Positions 1 through 5,083 of a stretch of 5,083 nt of DNA are shown here, in pieces. Source of the stretch: Candidatus Bathyarchaeota archaeon (lineage in GTDB: Archaea > Thermoproteota > Bathyarchaeia > Bathyarchaeales > Bathyarchaeaceae); assembly GCA_020356305.1 (NCBI GenBank), contig CP070636.1, positions 745,827 to 750,909 of the forward strand, given 5' to 3'. The position numbers and the translations under genes are program-made. Under the pieces are notes generated by a model. The model saw only the letters and a program-made list of their open reading frames with translations. It was not told where the DNA came from and made no database searches. Positions within the stretch are counted from its first letter, which is position 1. The number at the start of each line of letters is the position of its first letter.

Positions 1-591
1 CATTTCAGGAGTGTATTCTGCCTTCTGCATCGGCGTGAGGATGAAACCGGGACAGATGACGTTGACCCGCACCTTTGGGGCCAACTCTAGCGCCATGGAA
101 CGCGTCAGTTCGATAACGCCAGCCTTCGAGGCGTTGTAGTCAGAGCTTTGTAGATATCCCATTATCCCATTGGTAGAGCCCATGTTCAGAATCACGCCAC
201 CGTCGCCCGCCAGCATCCGTCGAGCAGCTTGCTGGGCGACAAAGAACATCCCGTTGAGGTTGACATCGATCATTCTTCGCCACTGTTCCGGTGTGATCTC
301 TGTGAAGGGCCGTTGAGCGCTGATCCCGGCGTTATTGATCAGCACGTCCAATCCACCCAGAAGCTCATCTAATTCGCTGAAGGCGCGTGCCACAGCGTCG
401 GCATCGGACACGTCGGCGCTGACAGTGCCGCTCAGTGAAGGCAACGATTTCTCAATGCGACGAAGCGCCTGTTCGCTGCAATCCAACACGACGACCCGTG
501 CACCCTCCTCCAAAAATCGCTTCGCTGTCGCGGCACCGATACCTCCGGCTCCGCCAGTGATGAGTACTCTTTTGCCTCTCAAACCACGCAT
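1..591 (-). CDS. Classical short-chain dehydrogenase/reductase (SDR), C-terminus cut by the window edge
   Basis: NAD(P)-dependent oxidoreductase of the classical SDR family, probably cytosolic; the substrate (alcohol, sugar or ketone) cannot be told. The 197 visible residues show the Rossmann fold in order: cofactor glycine motif TGGAGGIG at 12-19, acidic D37 at the end of the second strand (a family sign of NAD(H) preference), adenine-pocket DV at 60-61, NNAG at 87-90, structural N111, and the catalytic set S139, Y152, K156 with normal 13 and 4 residue spacing, then PG at 181-182. About 50-60 residues, including the substrate loop and C-terminus, lie beyond position 1. The ATG at 591 is chosen because AGAGGTGG at 598-605 sits 6 nt upstream and the glycine motif then falls at the usual distance. 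It is the last visible gene of the run, 14 nt after the other SDR. The two SDRs share family motifs but differ widely between them, so they are not a recent duplication. Family is certain; function is open. Confidence 0.93.
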   Translation of the reverse strand, partial: MRGLRGKRVLITGGAGGIGAATAKRFLEEGARVVVLDCSEQALRRIEKSLPSLSGTVSADVSDADAVARAFSELDELLGGLDVLINNAGISAQRPFTEITPEQWRRMIDVNLNGMFFVAQQAARRMLAGDGGVILNMGSTNGIMGYLQSSDYNASKAGVIELTRSMALELAPKVRVNVICPGFILTPMQKAEYTPEM

Positions 592-597
592 AATCTG

Positions 598-605
598 CCA
601 CCTCT
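598..605 (-). promoter_or_regulatory. Shine-Dalgarno site of the left SDR
   Basis: The minus strand reads AGAGGTGG directly after the TAA stop (606-608) of the preceding SDR and 6 nt before the ATG at 591. It fixes that start and implies re-initiation by ribosomes finishing the upstream gene. Confidence 0.75.
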
Positions 606-1400
606 TTAGGATCCAGCTACGGCGCCGCCGTCCACCACTAAGGCTGTGCCGGTGACAAACGATGAGGCGTCACTGGCCAAGTATAGTGCGGCCTGAGCAA
701 TCTCTTCTGGATCAGCAACTCTCTGCAACAGATGGGAACGCGCTGATTCGGCTAAGAATTGGCTCCAGGGCTTGTCAAGTTGTTGGGCTTCGCTGCGTAG
801 CATGGCTGTATTAGTGTCACCAGGACAGATGCAGTTGACCCGAATATTCTGTGCAGCGTGATCGACGGCCATGGCTTTGGTTAGCAGCACAACCGCTCCC
901 TTTGACGCGCAGTACGAAGCGGCGTTCTGTCCCCCGACCAATCCCCAATTCGATGCAGTGTTGACGATTACGCCGCCGCCAGCCTCAGCCATAACCGGGA
1001 TGGTGTATTTCGAAAGCAAAAAAACCGACTTAACGTTGGTCGCCATCACCAGGTCCCATTCCCTTTCACTTGTTTCCACGACTGACGCGCGTCGTATGAT
1101 GCCAGCGTTGTTGAAGAGGATGTCCAGTTTACCCAGTTGTTTAACGGTCTGCTGCACAGCTGACTGGCAGTCTTCTGTTCTGGTCACGTCGCCTTGCACA
1201 AAGATGCCTCTTCCTCCCGCGTTGACTATCGTCTGGACTACAGCTGCTCCTTCATGTTCGTTCAAATCAACGACTGCTACCGCTGCGCCTTCCCGAGCAA
1301 ATAGCAGCGCCGCAGCCCGTCCAATGCCCGAAGCACCACCAGTGACGAGGGCGACTTTTCCCTTCAGTGCCTCACGAGATTCGCGGTTAAAACCTTGCAT
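606..1400 (-). CDS. Classical short-chain dehydrogenase/reductase (SDR), complete
   Basis: Complete 264-residue NAD(P)-dependent oxidoreductase, a normal length for classical SDRs. Seen: glycine motif TGGASGIG at 20-27, D45 ending the second strand (family sign of NAD(H) rather than NADP(H)), DV at 71-72, NNAG at 97-100, N122, catalytic S150, Y163 and K167 with canonical spacing, PG at 193-194, and the C-terminal FVTGTALVVDGG at 248-259 typical of the 3-oxoacyl-ACP reductase/glucose dehydrogenase-like branch. The FabG-like look does not prove fatty-acid synthesis. The operon context and a second SDR next door suggest catabolic alcohol or ketone oxidation, which is inference. ATG 1400 is the only in-frame ATG, GTG or TTG between the upstream stop (1419-1421) and the glycine motif. 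Its Shine-Dalgarno is rather distant, and an out-of-frame ATG at 1408 lies closer. The gene is in the same frame as the upstream kinase, separated by one TAG. Confidence 0.95.
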   Translation of the reverse strand: MQGFNRESREALKGKVALVTGGASGIGRAAALLFAREGAAVAVVDLNEHEGAAVVQTIVNAGGRGIFVQGDVTRTEDCQSAVQQTVKQLGKLDILFNNAGIIRRASVVETSEREWDLVMATNVKSVFLLSKYTIPVMAEAGGGVIVNTASNWGLVGGQNAASYCASKGAVVLLTKAMAVDHAAQNIRVNCICPGDTNTAMLRSEAQQLDKPWSQFLAESARSHLLQRVADPEEIAQAALYLASDASSFVTGTALVVDGGAVAGS

Positions 1401-1410
1401 CGGTTCATAA

Positions 1411-1418
1411 TCACCTCT
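1411..1418 (-). promoter_or_regulatory. Shine-Dalgarno site of the complete SDR, abutting the kinase stop codon
   Basis: AGAGGTGA on the minus strand follows the kinase TAG stop (1419-1421) with no gap. The AGAGG core is 13 nt from the ATG at 1400 but only 5 nt from an out-of-frame ATG at 1408, so spacing for the real start is loose. The same arrangement, stop codon then AGAGGTG, recurs at the next junction. Confidence 0.65.
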
Positions 1419-2582
1419 CTAAGATGATATCTTGTATACAATTTCCTCATTATATCCAGTTATGACTCTTATATATCCACTCAACATTTTATCGACTGTC
1501 TGATCACCAGTATCAGCTAACAAAGGGCGCCCCCTCAACGAATTGACCTTTTCAGGAGTAGCCACAACTATTATGTTATCTCTGCCGATCCTTCGAATAA
1601 CCTCGGGGCTTATTTGCTGATTACCCCTGCCGAAAATGTAACCTTGACCCCCTATTGGCGTAACTATCATCCTTGCCTTTCGTTTTCCCAGAAGCTTTAA
1701 GAGTTGAGCCTCGTTTACATCAGTTCCCACCAATTTTCCTTTGGAGATCACATCCACCCCTACCAATGTCTTGGTTAATCCTAGCCTAGACGCGATAACA
1801 CGGGTTGTTGTACCGGGCCCAACTACATAAAGACAATCATCCTCCATCCGTTCCACAATCTCAAAAGCTATTGCGTTCATAGCTTCCTTTTCACCACTGC
1901 TACTCGGCATTTTTGCTCCTTGAATCAATCTTTTCCGAAAAGGAATTCTCAGATAACCATATAGTTTCGCGGAAACGATGCCCCGGCGAAGAGCCTCCTC
2001 ATCTATATCCATGATCTCAGCCTCTCGTACGTCGCATCGCCCCTGCAGATACGACGCAGCTAGATCTCCCGCGCTTCGAGGGTTTATTGCAAAGGCTGCA
2101 GAATGAATCTTAACCCCAGTAGGTATCCCGAGAACTGTCAGGTTTTCTCCAATCGCGTTGTATATGTCCCTTGCAGTACCGTCTCCACCCGCAAAAAGGA
2201 GAAGATCCACACCCAGCCGCAGCATTTCCTTCGCTGCATTTTTGGTGTCATCCGCGGTTGTCTTACCTCTCGTAATTGAACCAACCACAATAGGGTCAAA
2301 ACCACACTCTTTGGCTGCATCTTCTCCCATTTCAGTGGGGCAGGTTATGATCTGAAGGTCGTCTTTCAAGTGTGTGATCCTTTCAAGTGCTTGAACAGCT
2401 CGATCTAGGGAATGGGGCACAGCACCTAATTCAAGAGCTTGTTTTTGTATTTCCACACCGTCGCTCCCTTTTAGACCCACCCTTCCACCTATCCCTGCAA
2501 TTGGATTCACGATTAAACCTAGTTTGTTCTTACTCTGACCACCATTCTTGCCCGCAAACTGACATATGTGCCTCGAGAACAT
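1419..2582 (-). CDS. ATP-NAD/AcoX kinase family protein (COG3199 type)
   Basis: Long-form member of the NAD kinase/diacylglycerol kinase-like fold, in the branch that includes acetoin-operon protein AcoX. Known members are annotated as ATP-NAD kinases, but activity is rarely shown. Numbered from the ATG at 2582 (387 residues): nucleotide-fold entry LGLIVNPIAGIGGRVGLKG at 21-39, TADDT at 109-113, the kinase signature GGDGTARD at 132-139, GIPTGVKIHSAAFAINPRSA at 152-171, GPGTTTR at 255-261, and the subgroup hallmark TPIGGQGYIFGRGNQQISP at 308-326, then GRPLLADTGD near 351-360. The TPTGSTAY-type motif of ordinary NadK is not seen. Start choice: ATG 2582 has a weak GGAAGA 8 nt upstream; the in-frame GTG at 2615 would add 11 residues and lacks a ribosome site. 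Either start leaves an unusually long leader before the fold. It lies between gcvPB and two SDRs, whose stops and starts are close, so co-expression is likely. Family is sure; substrate is uncertain. Confidence 0.9.
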   Translation of the reverse strand: MFSRHICQFAGKNGGQSKNKLGLIVNPIAGIGGRVGLKGSDGVEIQKQALELGAVPHSLDRAVQALERITHLKDDLQIITCPTEMGEDAAKECGFDPIVVGSITRGKTTADDTKNAAKEMLRLGVDLLLFAGGDGTARDIYNAIGENLTVLGIPTGVKIHSAAFAINPRSAGDLAASYLQGRCDVREAEIMDIDEEALRRGIVSAKLYGYLRIPFRKRLIQGAKMPSSSGEKEAMNAIAFEIVERMEDDCLYVVGPGTTTRVIASRLGLTKTLVGVDVISKGKLVGTDVNEAQLLKLLGKRKARMIVTPIGGQGYIFGRGNQQISPEVIRRIGRDNIIVVATPEKVNSLRGRPLLADTGDQTVDKMLSGYIRVITGYNEEIVYKISS

Positions 2583-2652
2583 TTGTGTTATCTTCCAGAC
2601 TATAAGCGCACACACCTCATAGAATCGCAGAGTCTAGATGGAAAGCTGCACT
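2583..2652 (-). other. Short spacer between gcvPB-like gene and kinase gene
   Basis: This is the widest gap in the window, 70 nt if the kinase starts at 2582 and 37 nt if it starts at the GTG at 2615. It holds the weak ribosome site GGAAGA (about 2591-2596). I see no convincing promoter boxes, no stem-loop with a U tract and no other gene. It therefore probably keeps the two genes on one transcript. Confidence 0.5.
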
Positions 2653-4239
2653 CTATCTGTCTTCCTTACGCACTTTCTTGCGATATGCCCTCCAAGTCAT
2701 CGCCCACTGCGATGGATCATCTAGTGGTGCTGTGTTAATTTTGTGGATAGTGCTACTGTGGGGGGCGGTCTTAACCAGCTCAGGGTTCTTGTACGCCTCG
2801 TCAGATACTTGCTTTAGTATTTCGATGTATTCGTCGAGCTCAGCCTTAGAATACGATTCCGTTGGCTCGAGGGTACACGGCTCTGGAACTATCCATGGGT
2901 GGTGGCTGGTCCAGTAGTGAACGCCAAAGTCTGCAGCCCTGAGTCCGATTTCCTCGGAATGAACTCCGGTTTCTCTCGTCAACTTCTCCAAGCTGTATCT
3001 GACTTGTTCAATTCGACGTTTGCCTTTGGCGTAGGGCGCAGATACTCCTCGTATCTCTAGCAGCTTCTTGAGCAAATAGTTGTTGTTGAGAACAGCGACC
3101 TCAGCGACCTCTTTGAGACCTTCCGCACCGAGACCCATGACCCACGCATATGATTTCAAAACTACTGGCGCGACACCACAAAATGACCTCACTTTTCCAA
3201 TACTCTCGGGCCTATCACAGTTCAAACGATACTTGCTACCGTCAAATTCAACAACAGGAATCGGCAGGAATTTTGCCAGCTCTTCAGTGACGCCAATAGC
3301 ACCGACTGCGGGTCCGCCACATCCATGAGGCGCAGAAAACGTCTTATGCAAATTGAAGTGGCAAAGGTCAAAATCGGCATCCCTTGCTCTTGTGATGCCC
3401 AATATCCCGTTAGCATTCGCTTGATCATAGGAGCACAATCCTCCTTTTTCGTGGACAACCTTCACGAAATCTTCAATTTTCGGATTGTAAATCCCCGTGT
3501 CCTCTGGGTTTGTAATCATGAGTCCCGCCGTACGTTCTGAGACTGCTACTTTCAACGCTTCAAGATCAGGATAGCCATCCTCATCGGGGTAAAGGGTTAT
3601 GACTTTGAAACCAGCTGTTTTTGGACAAGCTGCGTTTGAAGGGTGAGAGAAAATTGTCGTAATAATCTCATCTCTCTGATCCGCTTCCCCCCGAGCTTTG
3701 TGGTACGCTCTTATGATCGAAGCGTTCGCGTAAATAGCTTGAGAGCCCGCACTAGGTTGAAACGAAAACTGGTTCATCCCAGAAATCTCTTTCAGGACCT
3801 GTTCGAACCTGTACATCACCTCAAGTATTCCTTGCACAGTTTCTTCATCTTGTAATGGATGAATCTCCGTCATCTGAGGCATCCTGGCCAGTTGTTCATT
3901 GATCTTCGGGCTATATTTCATCGTACAGGTTCCCTGGCCTACGTCAATGTTGAGATCCGTCCCCAAGGTTTCCTGCGATAGTCTTACATAGTGTCTCAAT
4001 ACTTGTGGTTGAGACATTTCAGGTAATCTAGGCGGCTGTTTTCTCCGCATGTTCTCAGGTATGGTTAAAATAGCATCTCCGACCGCGTTTCTTGCCTCTT
4101 CTTCAACTTCGGGTATGAGTATTCCTCGCTCTCCTTCGCTGCTTAATTCAAAAATTATTGGTTCATCCCACTTGGCTTGATGGAACCGTCTTGGTTTCGG
4201 TTTTCCATTTGTATATCGTTTCTTGGTTATGTTCTCCAT
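2653..4239 (-). CDS. gcvPB: Glycine dehydrogenase (decarboxylating) subunit 2-like, variant P-protein
   Basis: PLP-dependent subunit of a split glycine decarboxylase (P-protein). In the canonical system it decarboxylates glycine and passes the aminomethyl group to lipoylated GcvH. Seen in the 528 residues: CTMKYSPKINE at 105-115, HPLQDEETVQGILE at 127-140, QPSAGS at 161-166, TNPEDTG at 243-249, YDQAN at 271-275 with D272 expected to face the pyridine nitrogen, and LHKTFSAPHGCGGP at 297-310 with K299 as the PLP Schiff-base lysine; TAPHSS at 491-496 matches the family C-terminus. Odd points: the usual YDGAN is YDQAN, the usual AHGTNPAS region reads SHPSNAAC (198-205), the usual GFHPPT region reads GVHYWTSHHP (439-448), and the protein is somewhat longer than the roughly 480-500 residues usual for GcvPB. 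The fold is intact, with no sign of decay. It starts 1 nt after the gcvPA-like stop, so the two are translationally coupled. Family assignment is firm; use of glycine as substrate is only likely. Confidence 0.93.
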   Translation of the reverse strand: MENITKKRYTNGKPKPRRFHQAKWDEPIIFELSSEGERGILIPEVEEEARNAVGDAILTIPENMRRKQPPRLPEMSQPQVLRHYVRLSQETLGTDLNIDVGQGTCTMKYSPKINEQLARMPQMTEIHPLQDEETVQGILEVMYRFEQVLKEISGMNQFSFQPSAGSQAIYANASIIRAYHKARGEADQRDEIITTIFSHPSNAACPKTAGFKVITLYPDEDGYPDLEALKVAVSERTAGLMITNPEDTGIYNPKIEDFVKVVHEKGGLCSYDQANANGILGITRARDADFDLCHFNLHKTFSAPHGCGGPAVGAIGVTEELAKFLPIPVVEFDGSKYRLNCDRPESIGKVRSFCGVAPVVLKSYAWVMGLGAEGLKEVAEVAVLNNNYLLKKLLEIRGVSAPYAKGKRRIEQVRYSLEKLTRETGVHSEEIGLRAADFGVHYWTSHHPWIVPEPCTLEPTESYSKAELDEYIEILKQVSDEAYKNPELVKTAPHSSTIHKINTAPLDDPSQWAMTWRAYRKKVRKEDR

Positions 4240-4240
4240 T

Positions 4241-5083
4241 TTATTGTACCGCCTCCTTCACTGCATCAGCCAGTCTATCAATGTCATCTTTGGTGTGAGT
4301 TTCAGTAACGCAGTAGAGTGCACTGTTTCCCAGTTCAGGGAATTCGTTTGTCAGGTCTTTTCCGCCGAATATTTTGTGCTTCAACAAAACTCTGTTGATC
4401 TCAGCCACTGTCTTGCCGGTGCCAGCAAAATTCATGACGAACTCTTTGAAGTGAGTTGACCGGAAAACTGGACACTTGACATCTTTTATTTTAGACAGCC
4501 GCAACATCGCGTAATGCGATCTCTGTACGATACCTTCTCCGACTTCCCGCATACCCTGCGGCCCAAGCAGTGCCAAGTAAACGCCAGCCGTTATGCCCCA
4601 TAGAGCAGCGGCCGTGCCTACGAACTCTTTGCCCTCCTCCCTTACCGCGAAGGAAGTTCTTTCGTAAGCAACGTCACCGAATCCATATTCTCCCTCAACC
4701 GAGGTCGGAGCTATTCCAAACAGCCTTGAAGGGTATTCCATCACATACTTCTTTTCATCTCGCGTGGCAATGAAACCGGCATGACCGCCCCCAAATTGCA
4801 TGTGCATGCCCAGCGGTTGCAGATCGCCGCATACAATATCCGCACCATACTCAACTGGAGGAGTCAGAATTCCCAAGGAAATCGGATCGACTCCGACAAT
4901 GCATATTCCTCCATGGTCATGGGCTATCTCAGAAATCTTGTCTCCGTGAGCTTCAATGAAACCAAAGTATGATGGATTCTCAAAATACACGGCGGCTGTT
5001 TTTGAAGAGATCTCAGCCTGGAGGGAAGCAAGGTCCGTTTGCCCGGTGTCTGAATCATAGTCCAGCAGCTTGACCTTTATTTC
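4241..5083 (-). CDS. gcvPA: Glycine dehydrogenase (decarboxylating) subunit 1-like, variant P-protein, N-terminus outside window
   Basis: Non-lysine partner subunit of a split P-protein, expected to form a heterotetramer with the GcvPB-like product. The reading frame is open to the right edge, so the gene continues beyond 5083. The 280 visible residues are the C-terminal part of a protein usually near 450, so about 170 are missing. In fragment numbering: VYFENPSYFGFIE at 32-44 (usual QSPNFFG region), VDPISLGILTPP at 65-76, EYGADIVCGDLQPLG at 78-92 followed by FGGGHAGFIATR at 97-108, YPSRLFG at 117-123, GVYLALLGPQG at 167-177, and a C-terminal GGKDL at 240-244. Odd points: GEGQSLG of ordinary GcvPA is GDLQPLG, and the strongly conserved REKATSNICTNQ region is replaced by REEGKEFVGTAAALWG at 148-163. 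The partner gene is changed as well, so the pair has diverged together. It overlaps no other gene and ends 1 nt before gcvPB. Confidence 0.92.
   Translation of the reverse strand, partial: EIKVKLLDYDSDTGQTDLASLQAEISSKTAAVYFENPSYFGFIEAHGDKISEIAHDHGGICIVGVDPISLGILTPPVEYGADIVCGDLQPLGMHMQFGGGHAGFIATRDEKKYVMEYPSRLFGIAPTSVEGEYGFGDVAYERTSFAVREEGKEFVGTAAALWGITAGVYLALLGPQGMREVGEGIVQRSHYAMLRLSKIKDVKCPVFRSTHFKEFVMNFAGTGKTVAEINRVLLKHKIFGGKDLTNEFPELGNSALYCVTETHTKDDIDRLADAVKEAVQ
4252..4258 (-). promoter_or_regulatory. Shine-Dalgarno site of the gcvPB-like gene, inside the gcvPA-like coding end
   Basis: AAGGAGG on the minus strand lies within the last codons of the gcvPA-like gene, 12 nt before the ATG at 4239. 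The spacing is slightly long, but the stop (4241-4243) and start are 1 nt apart, which fits coupled translation for equal amounts of two subunits. Confidence 0.65.

Noticed and set aside
335..655. 106-codon open frame on the plus strand
   Set aside because: It lies opposite the left SDR and crosses the SDR-SDR junction; the translation is Ser/Arg/Pro-rich with no known motif.
871..1410. 179-codon open frame on the plus strand
   Set aside because: It is antisense to the complete SDR, which has every catalytic motif. Its translation is low-complexity Ser/Thr/Pro/Ala-rich with no recognisable domain, as expected for a shadow frame.
2138..2320. 60-codon minus-strand frame inside the kinase gene
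   Set aside because: It is an alternate frame of the conserved kinase core, including the GGDGT region, with no motif of its own.
2621..2655. Possible stem from AGAGT and ACTCT near the gcvPB-like stop, considered as a terminator
   Set aside because: Only five pairs with a long loop and no following U tract on the transcript, so it does not support termination.
3222..3458. 78-codon minus-strand frame within the gcvPB-like gene
   Set aside because: It overlaps the PLP-lysine region of the real gene in another frame and looks like noise.

Overview
All coding capacity in this window lies on the minus strand, so transcription runs from high to low coordinates. The five genes are tightly packed, in this order: glycine-decarboxylase (P-protein) subunit 1 (gcvPA-like, 5' end outside the window), P-protein subunit 2 (gcvPB-like, complete), an ATP-NAD/AcoX-type kinase, and two different classical short-chain dehydrogenases (the second runs off the left edge). 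Gaps are 1, 70 (from the preferred start), 18 and 14 nt, and three of the four junctions have a recognisable Shine-Dalgarno. This looks like one polycistronic unit. No promoter, terminator, RNA gene, mobile element or CRISPR array was seen. There is no gene-free stretch over 300 bases.

Organism: a prokaryote with about 50% GC that uses Shine-Dalgarno initiation and a split (two-gene) P-protein. Split gcvPA/gcvPB and the long COG3199-type kinase occur in archaea and in many bacteria, so the domain cannot be decided here. Hand counts of 240-nt samples give about 56% GC in the left dehydrogenase, 53% in the second, 48% in the kinase and 50% in gcvPB. The dehydrogenase end may therefore have a somewhat different history.

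How the genes might work together: both P-protein subunits keep the family fold signatures, and subunit 2 keeps the PLP-lysine motif (LHKTF). Both differ from textbook glycine decarboxylase at several otherwise very conserved motifs, and no gcvT, gcvH or lpd is visible. Next to them are a kinase of the family that contains the acetoin-operon protein AcoX and two dehydrogenases with an acidic residue typical of NAD(H) preference. The most interesting reading is a variant P-protein locus serving a catabolic or redox pathway that may not be the housekeeping glycine cleavage system. This is inference. The substrate cannot be read from the sequence.
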